From the NCBI GenBank assembly GCA_017443595.1, contig JAFSYU010000041.1, positions 27,913 through 91,912 on the forward strand: a stretch of DNA of 64,000 bases, in the 5' to 3' direction. This DNA is from Clostridia bacterium. GTDB lineage: Bacteria > Bacillota > Clostridia > Oscillospirales > CAG-272. Below are positions 44,305 to 53,262 of the stretch, piece after piece. How positions within the stretch are numbered: position 1 is the first letter of the stretch; each line of letters begins with the position of its first letter. The translations under genes were made by a program, and so were the position numbers. The notes beneath the pieces were generated by a model. The model made no database searches and had not been told where the DNA came from. It was given only the letters and a program-made list of their open reading frames with translations.

Positions 44305-47300
44305 ATGGCAAGAAAAATGAAAACCATGGACGGCAACAACGCCGCCGCGCACGTATCGTACGCGTTTACGGAGGTTGCCGCAATCTACCCGATCACCCCT
44401 TCGTCCGTCATGGCTGAGGTAACGGATACCTGGAGCGCAAACGGACTTAAAAACATCTTCGGTCAGCAGGTCAGAGTTGTTGAAATGCAGTCCGAAGGCG
44501 GCGCTTCCGGCGCCGTACACGGCTCGCTGCAGGCGGGCGCTCTCACCACGACGTACACCGCATCCCAGGGCTTACTGCTCATGATCCCGAATATGTATAA
44601 GATCGCCGGTGAGCTTCTCCCCTGCGTCATACACGTTTCGGCAAGAGCTTTGGCGTCACACGCTCTGTCCATATTCGGAGATCACTCCGACGTTATGGCT
44701 TGCCGCCAGACCGGTTTTGCAATGCTTTGCTCCGGCAGCGTGCAGGAAGTTATGGACTTGGGCGCCGTAGCGCATCTTTCCACGATCAAGTCGAGAGTCC
44801 CGTTCTTACACTTCTTTGACGGCTTCAGAACGAGCCACGAGATACAGAAGATAGAGATATGGGATTACGACGATCTTAAAGATATGGTCGATATGGACGC
44901 CGTCGCCGCTTTCAAGCAGAACGCGCTCAACCCCGAGCATCCCGTTCTCCGCGGCACCGCGCAGAACCCGGATATATTCTTCCAGGCAAGAGAGGCGTCC
45001 AACCCCTACTATGAAGCCGTTCCCGCTGTTGTTGAAGAATACATGAACAAGGTAAACGCCAAAATAGGCACCGATTACAAGCTGTTCAACTACTACGGCG
45101 CTCCGGATGCGGAAAAAGTCATAATCGCTATGGGTTCCGTATGCGACACTATTGAAGAAACGATAGATTACCTGCTCGCAAAAGGCGAGAAGGTCGGTCT
45201 TGTAAAAGTAAGACTTTACAGACCGTTCTCGGCAAAGCATCTTGCCGCCGCGATCCCCGCGACCGCAAAGAAGATAGCCGTTATGGACAGAACGAAAGAG
45301 CCCGGCTCCATAGGCGAACCGCTTTACTTAGACGTTGTCAAAGCGCTTGAAGACGAAAAAGTCAAAGTTGACACGATCGTAGGCGGCAGATACGGTCTCG
45401 GTAGCAAGGATACGACTCCCGCCGACATCATAGCCGTTTACAAGAACCTCGCCTCGGACAAGCCGGTCGACAGATTCACGCTGTCCATAAACGACGACGT
45501 AACGCATCTTTCCTTACCGAGAGAAGAGAATCCCGACACCGTTCCCGCGGGCACTATCTCCTGCAAATTCTGGGGCATCGGCTCCGACGGTACCGTAGGC
45601 GCCAACAAGAACTCCATAAAGATCATAGGCGACCACACGGATAAGAAAGTACAGGCGTATTTCGCATACGACAGCAAGAAATCCGGCGGCGTTACGATCT
45701 CCCACCTCCGTTTCGGCGACAAGCTGATAAAGAGCCCGTACTACGTATCAATGGCCGATTTCGTAGCCTGCCACAACGTATCTTATCTTGACAAGTACGA
45801 TATGACGAAGGATATCAAGGACGGCGGTACGTTCTTGCTCAACACCGGCTGGACCGCCGCGGAGCTTGAAGAAAGACTCCCCGCGAAAGTCAAGGCGGAC
45901 CTTGCAAAGAAACACGTTAAATTCTACACCGTTGACGGCGTAAAGATAGCGCGTGAACTTGGCTTACGCAACCGCTTCAGCATGGTGCTGCAGGCCGCGT
46001 TCTTCAAACTCGCCAACATCATTCCGATAGACGAAGCCGTCAAATATATGAAGGAAGCCGTCGTTAAATCCTTTGCAAAGAAGGGCGACGACATAGTAAG
46101 GATGAACCAGTCCGCTATCGACCTCGGTATCGCCAACCTCGTTGAGATACCCGTACCGGCAGCTTGGGCTGACGCCAAAGAAGCTCCCGCCGCAAAGCAC
46201 GACCTTGAAGGTGCGAGCAGACTTGCAAGATTTGAAAAGACCATACTCGCTCCCGTCAACGCTCAGAAGGGCGACGATCTGCCCGTTTCAACGTTTGTTG
46301 AAGACGCGGACGGCACGTTCCCGCAGGGCCTTGCGGCGTTTGAAAAACGCGGTATAGCGGTAGACGTTCCGTCATGGAATCCCGACAACTGCATACAGTG
46401 CAACTTCTGCTCGCTCGTATGTCCGCACGCGGTCATAAGACCGGTAGCGATACCCGAAGGCGACGAAGTTCCCGCCGATATGAAGACCGTGCCGATGACG
46501 GCTATGCCGGGCTACAAGTTCGCGATAGTCACCTCCACGCTCGACTGCACAGGCTGCGGCTCCTGCGTAAACGTCTGCCCGGGCAAGAAGGGCGAAAAGG
46601 CTCTGTCAATGAAGCCGATAGACGAGATGATGTATCAGCAGAAGCACTTCGATCTCGCTTACAAATACTGCGACAACAAAGAGATCTTGGCAAAATTCAA
46701 ACCCGAATCACCGAAGGGCAGCCAGTTCAAGCAGCCGCTGCTTGAATTCTCGGGCGCATGCCCCGGCTGCGGCGAAACGCCGTACGCAAAGCTCATCACA
46801 CAGCTTTTCGGCGACAGAATGATGATAGCGAACGCCACCGGATGTTCTTCCATCTGGGGCGGCTCCGCACCGTCAACTCCGTACACCACAAACAAGGACG
46901 GCAAGGGTCCGTCATGGGCAAACTCCCTGTTTGAAGACAACGCCGAATACGGCTTAGGTATGGCTATATCCGTAAGACAGAGAAGAGAGAAACTCGCTGA
47001 AACAGTTAAGAAGTTTATCGCCTGCGACTGCAGTTCGGCTGAAGCTAAGGAAGCCGGCGCAAAGTGGCTTGAAGTGATGAACGACGGCAAGCTCTCGGGC
47101 GAAGCCGGCAAGGCTCTGCTCGAAGCGGCAAAGAAGTGCAATTCCGACGCGGCGAAAGAGATCGTAGCAAGCGCCGATATGCTTGAGAAGAAATCCGTAT
47201 GGATCTTCGGCGGCGACGGCTGGGCTTACGATATAGGCTTCGGCGGTCTTGACCACGCGATAGCGTCCGGCGAAGATATCAATATATTCGTATTCGATAC

Positions 47301-47832
47301 CGAGGTTTACTCCAACACCGGCGGACAGGCTTCCAAGGCGACGCCTACCGGTTCCGTTGCACAGTTTGCCGCGGCAGGTAAGAACACGAAGAAGAAAGAC
47401 CTTGCACAGATAGCAATGTCATACGGCTACGTTTACACCGCGCAGATCGCTCTCGGCGCCGACTATGCACAGTCCGTCAAGGCGATAGCGGAAGCTGAAG
47501 CGTATCACGGACCGTCTCTCATAATCGGTTACGCTCCGTGTATCAACCACGGCATAAAGAAAGGTCTTGCCACCGCTATGGAAGAGACCAAACTCGCCGT
47601 TCAGTCCGGTTACTGGTTCAACTTCAGATTCAATCCGGACGCAGAGCAGCCCTTCACGCTTGATTCCAAGGAACCGTCGCTGTCATACCGCGACTTCATC
47701 ATGACCGAGACGAGATACAACTCACTCGTCAGAGCCTTCCCGGAAAGAGCGGAAGAACTCTTCGCGCAGGCTGAAAAACAGGCAAAGGACAAATACAGAA
47801 AGCTCTGCAATATGAGCAAGCTGTACGAATAA
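44305..47832 (+). CDS. nifJ: Pyruvate:ferredoxin (flavodoxin) oxidoreductase
   Basis: A 1175-aa single-chain enzyme converting pyruvate and CoA to acetyl-CoA, CO2 and reduced ferredoxin. All domains are present: N-terminal pyrimidine-binding part (YPITPSSVMAE), CoA/transketolase C-like part, an 8Fe ferredoxin domain (CIQCNFCSLVCPHA and CTGCGSCVNVCPG, ~690-760), and a C-terminal TPP domain with CPGCGETPY, GDGWAYDIGFGG and the proximal-cluster cysteines. Codons lean to ATC/CTC choices, as expected of a highly expressed gene. TGGAGGTC precedes the ATG. Monocistronic with its own terminator. Confidence 0.97.
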   Translation: MARKMKTMDGNNAAAHVSYAFTEVAAIYPITPSSVMAEVTDTWSANGLKNIFGQQVRVVEMQSEGGASGAVHGSLQAGALTTTYTASQGLLLMIPNMYKIAGELLPCVIHVSARALASHALSIFGDHSDVMACRQTGFAMLCSGSVQEVMDLGAVAHLSTIKSRVPFLHFFDGFRTSHEIQKIEIWDYDDLKDMVDMDAVAAFKQNALNPEHPVLRGTAQNPDIFFQAREASNPYYEAVPAVVEEYMNKVNAKIGTDYKLFNYYGAPDAEKVIIAMGSVCDTIEETIDYLLAKGEKVGLVKVRLYRPFSAKHLAAAIPATAKKIAVMDRTKEPGSIGEPLYLDVVKALEDEKVKVDTIVGGRYGLGSKDTTPADIIAVYKNLASDKPVDRFTLSINDDVTHLSLPREENPDTVPAGTISCKFWGIGSDGTVGANKNSIKIIGDHTDKKVQAYFAYDSKKSGGVTISHLRFGDKLIKSPYYVSMADFVACHNVSYLDKYDMTKDIKDGGTFLLNTGWTAAELEERLPAKVKADLAKKHVKFYTVDGVKIARELGLRNRFSMVLQAAFFKLANIIPIDEAVKYMKEAVVKSFAKKGDDIVRMNQSAIDLGIANLVEIPVPAAWADAKEAPAAKHDLEGASRLARFEKTILAPVNAQKGDDLPVSTFVEDADGTFPQGLAAFEKRGIAVDVPSWNPDNCIQCNFCSLVCPHAVIRPVAIPEGDEVPADMKTVPMTAMPGYKFAIVTSTLDCTGCGSCVNVCPGKKGEKALSMKPIDEMMYQQKHFDLAYKYCDNKEILAKFKPESPKGSQFKQPLLEFSGACPGCGETPYAKLITQLFGDRMMIANATGCSSIWGGSAPSTPYTTNKDGKGPSWANSLFEDNAEYGLGMAISVRQRREKLAETVKKFIACDCSSAEAKEAGAKWLEVMNDGKLSGEAGKALLEAAKKCNSDAAKEIVASADMLEKKSVWIFGGDGWAYDIGFGGLDHAIASGEDINIFVFDTEVYSNTGGQASKATPTGSVAQFAAAGKNTKKKDLAQIAMSYGYVYTAQIALGADYAQSVKAIAEAEAYHGPSLIIGYAPCINHGIKKGLATAMEETKLAVQSGYWFNFRFNPDAEQPFTLDSKEPSLSYRDFIMTETRYNSLVRAFPERAEELFAQAEKQAKDKYRKLCNMSKLYE

Positions 47833-47846
47833 AATACGCATAAATA

Positions 47847-47877
47847 AACAAGCTGGGACTCGTTCCCGGCTTGTTTT
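47847..47877 (+). terminator. Terminator of the PFOR gene
   Basis: AACAAGCTGGGA / TCCCGGCTTGTT stem (one G-T pair), short loop and TTTT. Confidence 0.9.
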
Positions 47878-47880
47878 GCG

Positions 47881-48226
47881 TTTAAAAAAATTAAGAATTC
47901 AGAATTAAGAAGTAGGGGGCGGCGCCTCGACGACCCGCTCGTAGGGGCGATTGCCCGTCTTTGTAGGGGCGAGCTTGGTCGTCCGTATTAAAGAAGAAAG
48001 AAAAAAAGGAGTCCCTATGGGACGATTTATGGGTGGTCACCCACCCCTCACGGGAACCCCCACCGTTCACAAGTTCACGGCGGGGAACCCCTTTGCTCGG
48101 CTTCGCCGAGAACCCCCCCATACCCCCCTGTCCCCTCCCGGGAACCCCCACCGCTACTCGCGGCGGGGAACCCCGGCTCCCACAGATCAAAGATCTGAGG
48201 GGGTGCGGCTGAAGCCGCAAAAAGTG
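47881..48226. repeat. Intergenic hairpin array with GGGAACCCC linkers
   Basis: The 523-bp gap starts with AGAATTCAGAATT iterons (47890-47911), then a GTAGGGGCGA-type direct repeat (47940, 47963). A run of hairpins follows: GTCCCTATGGGAC (48011-48023), GGGTGG/CCACCC (48031-48046), CTCGGC/GCCGAG (48096-48110), CAGATC/GATCTG (48183-48197) and TGCGGCT/AGCCGCA (48204-48219). They are separated by about five copies of GGGAACCCC. The first hairpin is identical to one in the element at 27989-28358. Short reading frames here are not credible proteins. Confidence 0.65.
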
Positions 48227-48252
48227 AAATCCGTCCGCTTGCGTGAAAGGAG

Positions 48253-48281
48253 TTGACATACCGGAAGAAATATGATACAAT
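48253..48281 (+). promoter_or_regulatory. Promoter of the MutS-like operon
   Basis: TTGACA, 17-bp spacer, TACAAT, 75 bp before the first start codon. Confidence 0.8.
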
Positions 48282-48355
48282 AGATACGGTAAATGCGGAT
48301 ATATTCCGACGTATAATAACCGGTTTTAAATACATATGATCCGGAGGAAATACAA

Positions 48356-48916
48356 ATGATCGCGTGTTATCTTTCCATAGCGTTTTTGATCTGTGTTTTC
48401 TTTATTTTCGGAAGATATTTGATTTCAAGGATCATATTTGCAGTTAAGCTCAGGGTGTTGTGCAAATCCCGGGGCGTAAAGCTGCATGCGACGTCTGCTT
48501 TCTGGTGGCTTAAAAGCATCAATTCAAAAAACTGTGACTTTTATATTGAAACGGATAAAACGGTTTTTTCCGTCAAGCTGATCGGTTTTATATCAAAGAA
48601 AAATATGATATGTTTTATAGATGAGCGGTACTACTCAAGGAAAAATATGAGTTTTCAGTTTCACGGCTCGGCTTTTCAAATAGAATACAAGACGCATGAA
48701 ATGCCGGCGCATAACTTCAGGTATAAATACGGAGCGGATCATATAAAGAATTGGGAGCCCTGTTATGTGATATGCCCGAAGATACTGAAAATATCAAAAG
48801 CTGACGGAAATTCAATGACTGAGCTTTGCAGCGGGGACAAGGTCGGTTTGACCGCCGTTTATGAAACCTCCGGGTTTCTTTCAATGATAGAAGCTTACGG
48901 GAGAGAGCAGGTATGA
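48356..48916 (+). CDS. Membrane-anchored protein of unknown function, MutS-like operon
   Basis: A 186-aa protein with one N-terminal hydrophobic segment (~1-30) and a beta-rich cytoplasmic or extracytoplasmic domain (~45-186), containing SFQFHGSAFQIEYKTHE and PCYVICPKILKI. I recognise no family. GGAGG precedes the ATG. It overlaps the first MutS-like gene by ATGA, so the three proteins are probably made in fixed ratio and act together. Confidence 0.75.
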   Translation: MIACYLSIAFLICVFFIFGRYLISRIIFAVKLRVLCKSRGVKLHATSAFWWLKSINSKNCDFYIETDKTVFSVKLIGFISKKNMICFIDERYYSRKNMSFQFHGSAFQIEYKTHEMPAHNFRYKYGADHIKNWEPCYVICPKILKISKADGNSMTELCSGDKVGLTAVYETSGFLSMIEAYGREQV

Positions 48917-50355
48917 CAGAGTTTTCTCTTATAACAAAAAACGGGCTTCGGGATAATGATATTATTCCGAGATCGCTTTTGATCGAATTAAAACTGAACA
49001 CTTTATTTTCCGACAACACGCTGAATATACTTTCGCGCCCCTGCAACGGCGAGGACATTCTTGCCCGTCAGGAAATCATCCGCAATTTAGAGACGAATAT
49101 TAACGTAAAAGAACAATTCACACAGCTTTATAAAAAGCTCGCGCAGTTATCAAAGTTATTTGATCGTTATAATAATTCCGATAATGACTGCGTGCGGCTG
49201 TTCGTATTCAGGGAGTGCGTATCCTGTTATTTTTCCGTGCTCGACGCCGATCTGCCCGCCGACGGTTATTTTTTAGAGCGTCTTTATGCGTATTTTGCGG
49301 ATTTAAAGGCACAAAGCGCGGTTATGCGCGATACGTATGCCGAATACGTAAACTTGATTGACAAAATATCAAGATCGCGGATAGTGTTTTCTCCACGCGG
49401 CTGTTATCTTGCCGACGGCACGGGCGGCGATAGTAAGTCGGCGCTTGATTCGATTATCAAAGACGCCGAGGCGCTCGGATGGGGACAAAAAAACGCGGAT
49501 GACGGCAAATCTATCCCGTTTGTATCGCCCATGTCAAAATACCTTGAAGCGTTATATCCCGATACCTTTGATAAACTTTCCGAGATTGAAAAATCGCTTT
49601 ATGACGGTATGGATATCAAACTTCTGTCACTCATACATGAAATGGATTTCTATATTGATGTATTGGAGTTGATTCAAAAGGCAGATCAGCAGAATATCCT
49701 GCACACTTATCCGACGATTGCGAACAGTCCGTCTTTTACTGCCAATGAATTGTATGACATCACTTTGCTTTCCGCAAAAATCGAAAAAATCGTCCCGAAC
49801 GACGTTAAAATCACGCCAGACGACCGCTGTTATTTCATATACGGAGCAAACGGCGGGGGAAAAACGACGTATTTACGCTCCGTCGCCTCACAGCTTATTA
49901 TGTTCATTTCCGGTTGTCCGATCTTCTGCAGAAGTGCGGAGATTTACGCGTATACAAAGGTTTTCGGTCATTTCCCGCATGACGAAGATTCTTATCAGTA
50001 CGGCAGGCTTGACCGTGAAATACACGACGTCACGGAGATAATCGAGCAGTGTGATAGTGAAAGCTTTGTGTTTTTGAACGAGACGTTCAGCGGCGGCACG
50101 CAGAGTAAAGCGGCGGAGCTTGCGCTCTCCGCTATGAAACATCTGTCGGATAAAGGTTGTTCCTGCTTATTTGTAACGCATCTCAGTGACGTATATAACA
50201 GCGCTTTTTCCGTTCTTTCGCCCATCGTTTCAGACGACGCATCGCATACAAGAACTTACCGTATCGGTCGTTCGGATAAGCCCGGCGGCTCTTATGCGGA
50301 AGATATTCTGAAAAAATATGAGCTTGATAAGGAATCGTTGGGGGATAAGTCATGA
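48913..50355 (+). CDS. MutS-like ATPase A (lacks mismatch-recognition domain)
   Basis: A 480-aa protein. The N-terminal ~300 residues are helical, like the MutS core/lever domain. The C-terminal part is a MutS domain V ATPase: GANGGGKTTYLRS (Walker A, ~311), a MutS-like helix segment RLDREIHDVTEIIEQC, Walker B FVFLNETFSGGT (~388) and FVTHLSD (switch His). The Walker B Asp is Asn, shared with the next protein. No domain I (FxE mismatch contact) or MutS2-type Smr nuclease is present, so ordinary mismatch repair is unlikely. Confidence 0.85.
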   Translation: MTEFSLITKNGLRDNDIIPRSLLIELKLNTLFSDNTLNILSRPCNGEDILARQEIIRNLETNINVKEQFTQLYKKLAQLSKLFDRYNNSDNDCVRLFVFRECVSCYFSVLDADLPADGYFLERLYAYFADLKAQSAVMRDTYAEYVNLIDKISRSRIVFSPRGCYLADGTGGDSKSALDSIIKDAEALGWGQKNADDGKSIPFVSPMSKYLEALYPDTFDKLSEIEKSLYDGMDIKLLSLIHEMDFYIDVLELIQKADQQNILHTYPTIANSPSFTANELYDITLLSAKIEKIVPNDVKITPDDRCYFIYGANGGGKTTYLRSVASQLIMFISGCPIFCRSAEIYAYTKVFGHFPHDEDSYQYGRLDREIHDVTEIIEQCDSESFVFLNETFSGGTQSKAAELALSAMKHLSDKGCSCLFVTHLSDVYNSAFSVLSPIVSDDASHTRTYRIGRSDKPGGSYAEDILKKYELDKESLGDKS

Positions 50356-51818
50356 TGGATTTACTTTACGGAGATTTTCCTGCTGCCGAAAATAAGCGGT
50401 TTGTCGATTCAAGCAGTCTTAAAGCCTTGCGGCTCGCAAATTCTTTTTCACATTTTTATTCTGACATCAACAGGCTTGACCGCTTTTTCCGCATTGCCGC
50501 GCTGCAAAGCAGCCGGGAAGTTATTATTTACAGACAAGAGATAATTAAAGACTTTGCGGGTATCCCTCTGCTGTTATCAAAGCTTTTTGATTCGTTTAAC
50601 CGTGCTTTTGAATATTATACGTCATATACTGACGTAAAAAAGCAGTTTTATTCAGACTCATCACGGCGTCCCGGCGGCGGAAAGGTGCTTGATTTTCTTA
50701 CGGAAACAGCGTGGTGGTTAAAGAAACTGCTTATTCTGCAAAACGAGATTTATGATCTGCTTGCAGCGTCACCCGTCAGATCCGACGGTCTCTGTAAGTA
50801 CAGAGATCATTTGTCGGAAACCGTTAATTCCGCCGAATATCACGATTTACTGAGGATCCTGACGCTGCTTGAAAGTAAAAACGCCTTTATGACCGGCGGA
50901 GCTTTGGAAATACAGCTGTCCGACGGCGCGAATATGAGTGCAAAATACGTTTTACCGGACGAAAATAAATCAGACGATGTAAAGCCGACCGGTATAAAAA
51001 GATTTTTCAAAAAGAAAAAAGACAATACCGATGTTTCATACGGTAAAGTCAGAATTGACGAAAATTTGTTTACAGACCCTTCGTTTGCCTCGTCTTTTGC
51101 GCGACCGATCATTGACGAACTCTCGCAGATAATCAAGTCTATCCATTCCGAGTTTTCAGGTAATCTGGCGGCGCTTGAGTTTTATGACGTCGCCGTTGCT
51201 TATGTGAATTATTTGACACAGCACGGTATCGCTTTCTGTTATCCTCAATTCGGCTCGGTTAACGAGATATCAAACCTTAAAGACCTGTATTTACTGACCG
51301 TGACGCAAGACAGAACGGTCGTTCCGAATGATTTTCGCTTTGCAAATGATAAAAACGGTACTTTGATTATCGGCGAAAACGGGAGCGGTAAGACCGTATA
51401 TCTGCGCTCAATAGCGTCGTCATATCTGCTTGCCAACGCGGGACTTCCGATATCCGCCGAAAGTGCGGTTATCGATTTGCCCGCAGGGATCTTTGTTATG
51501 ATGGCGTCGTCGGAGAGGGATTTGGAACGCACCGGCAAAGGCGGCAGATTTGAGTCCGAGGTGTCTGATTTGGCGCAATTTGTTCACAACGTTGAGAGCG
51601 GGTCTTTCGTGTTCCTGAATGAAATATTCCAATCCACGTCTTACGACGAGGGAGCGGAGGCGCTTTATTCCGTTTTAGATCATTTTTCAAACAAACGCGT
51701 GAAGTGGATACTTGTCACTCATCTTGAGCAAATGATCGCGATATTTGACAATGATGATTCCGTTAATATTCAAAAAACCGCCTTGGAAGACGGATTCAGA
51801 TTTTCTTCACCTGTGTAG
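50352..51818 (+). CDS. MutS-like ATPase B, partner of A
   Basis: A 488-aa paralogue of the preceding protein, overlapping it by ATGA. A helical N-terminal part (~1-320) contains a Lys-rich insertion near residues 215-230 (FFKKKKDN). The ATPase part has GENGSGKTVYLRS (~341), GGRFESEVSDLAQF and Walker B FVFLNEIFQSTS (~421), again Asn in place of the usual Asp, then VTHLEQM. MutS ATPases work as dimers, and the tandem divergent copies suggest an obligate heterodimer. Function unknown. Confidence 0.85.
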   Translation: MMDLLYGDFPAAENKRFVDSSSLKALRLANSFSHFYSDINRLDRFFRIAALQSSREVIIYRQEIIKDFAGIPLLLSKLFDSFNRAFEYYTSYTDVKKQFYSDSSRRPGGGKVLDFLTETAWWLKKLLILQNEIYDLLAASPVRSDGLCKYRDHLSETVNSAEYHDLLRILTLLESKNAFMTGGALEIQLSDGANMSAKYVLPDENKSDDVKPTGIKRFFKKKKDNTDVSYGKVRIDENLFTDPSFASSFARPIIDELSQIIKSIHSEFSGNLAALEFYDVAVAYVNYLTQHGIAFCYPQFGSVNEISNLKDLYLLTVTQDRTVVPNDFRFANDKNGTLIIGENGSGKTVYLRSIASSYLLANAGLPISAESAVIDLPAGIFVMMASSERDLERTGKGGRFESEVSDLAQFVHNVESGSFVFLNEIFQSTSYDEGAEALYSVLDHFSNKRVKWILVTHLEQMIAIFDNDDSVNIQKTALEDGFRFSSPV

Positions 51819-51827
51819 TGCGCAGCA

Positions 51828-51872
51828 CCGCGGTCGGGAGGGGGGAGGACCCGACCGCGGGATTTTTCTTTT
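51828..51872 (+). terminator. Terminator of the MutS-like operon
   Basis: CCGCGGTCGGG / CCCGACCGCGG, an 11-bp perfect stem, purine-rich loop, then GATTTTTCTTTT. Confidence 0.95.
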
Positions 51873-52110
51873 GATATCGGTGAAGAAATTTCATAGATTT
51901 ACAAATATTATTGCGTAAATAGGCTGTTTATTCGTCTTTTAAACGACCTTTTTTGTTTTCCTTCTTCCAAAGGAGAAGGCGAATATGCAAAAAACTGTTT
52001 AACTGTCTCGATTTATTGTCAAGATTTTCAGAGTAGCCCCTGTTGAAAACAGACGGTCGATGGCATCCGGCAGAGGCCTGCGCCAATGACGATCAGATCA
52101 CACGCAAACC
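51873..52110. other. Intergenic stretch without recognisable gene
   Basis: Apart from a small CCTTCT/AGAAGG palindrome near 51960-51980, I see no coding sequence, RNA gene or clear promoter between the MutS operon terminator and the stop codon of the convergent GH43-like gene. Confidence 0.6.
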
Positions 52111-53262
52111 TTATCCGACCCGCTTGCCCACGGTGACGGTGCCGTCGGGATCCCAGGTAAGCTCGAATATCTCAAGATACTGCTCGCAGCCGGGCTCGCG
52201 CAGGCAGCTTGATATGTACCATTTTCCCTTGAATTCAAACACCTCCGCGCATGACGGGACGTTTGCCGGACACAGAGGAGGGATCGTCCACGGTATGAGC
52301 ATTCCGAGACTTTTCCAGCCGTTTATCGGGTCGTCCGATACGGCGTACGCCGTTCCGTAATTGCAGTTTGTGTAGAACATATAGTATTTGCCGCCGTGCT
52401 TCATTACAAACGGCGATTCAAGCGCAACGTCGCATATATCAAACGTGTACGCGCCTTCGTCGCGCCAGTTTACCATATCGGTCGAGGACGCGACGCCGAC
52501 GGCGGGACCCGCTCCGCCGTCCTCTTTATATTTTGCCGTGCAGTAATACATATACGCACGGCCGTCGTCGTCGACAAAGACCATTGAATCACGGCAGTCT
52601 GACCAGCGGTCGGCTGACCACGGACACCGCGGCCCCGGTTTTACGACCGGGTTTTTCTCACATTTTGTCCACGTGTACAGATCGTCGGATACGGCGAGGC
52701 ATATCGCCTGAGCGACGTTTACGTTCACGCCCGTATAATACATATAATATTTTCCGTCTTTTTCCGCTATACCGGGCGACCAGACCTGGTAGTTTTCAAA
52801 CGCGTCTTTGTCTACACTCAGAACGGGCGGCTCGATCTTCCAGTTTATCAGATCCTCCGTCACCGCGTGGCCGACTGTCATAACGGGCATCGTGTCCCAT
52901 TCGTAGCCTATGTAGCCGCGGTTGTAAAACAGATGCATTTTGCCGTCTTTTTCAATAAAACTGTGGTCGACGAGCGCCGTGCCGGGCTCCGTGAATTTGC
53001 CTTTAAGCGGAAATTCGCCGTTTTCAAGCGCGTTTGTATATTTTTTTGCTCGGCCCATGTAGTTTTGAATCGTATGACCGGAGCCGAAACCGAAGCGCCC
53101 TTTCGTTGACGCGCCGGAATATACGTTGTACGCTCTTTCAAGCAGGATGTTTACAACGGATACCGTTTTTACCGTTTCCGCGTCCGTTTTAAGCTCAAAC
53201 GGAGCGATACGCGTTTTGTATTCGTAGTATTCTTTTATGAAACCGGATAATTCTTCCATCAT
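52111..53262 (-). CDS. GH43/GH32-like five-bladed propeller protein, cytoplasmic
   Basis: A 383-aa protein without a signal peptide. An N-terminal helical extension (~1-75) precedes a five-bladed beta-propeller of the GH43/32/68/130 group, seen in repeated DGKYYMYYTG, DLYTWTKCEKNP, DSMVFVDDDGRAYMYY and GGKYYMFYTN strands. VDHSFIEKDGKMHLFYN holds a likely first Asp. ATG 53262 overlaps the stop of the upstream gene. A cytoplasmic location suggests action on imported oligosaccharides or sugar phosphates. Catalytic residues were not confirmed. Confidence 0.75.
   Translation of the reverse strand: MMEELSGFIKEYYEYKTRIAPFELKTDAETVKTVSVVNILLERAYNVYSGASTKGRFGFGSGHTIQNYMGRAKKYTNALENGEFPLKGKFTEPGTALVDHSFIEKDGKMHLFYNRGYIGYEWDTMPVMTVGHAVTEDLINWKIEPPVLSVDKDAFENYQVWSPGIAEKDGKYYMYYTGVNVNVAQAICLAVSDDLYTWTKCEKNPVVKPGPRCPWSADRWSDCRDSMVFVDDDGRAYMYYCTAKYKEDGGAGPAVGVASSTDMVNWRDEGAYTFDICDVALESPFVMKHGGKYYMFYTNCNYGTAYAVSDDPINGWKSLGMLIPWTIPPLCPANVPSCAEVFEFKGKWYISSCLREPGCEQYLEIFELTWDPDGTVTVGKRVG

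Noticed and set aside
47951..48256. 101-codon frame through the hairpin array
   Set aside because: Composition is driven by the GGGAACCCC linkers and hairpins (Pro/Arg/Gly-rich), without a domain.
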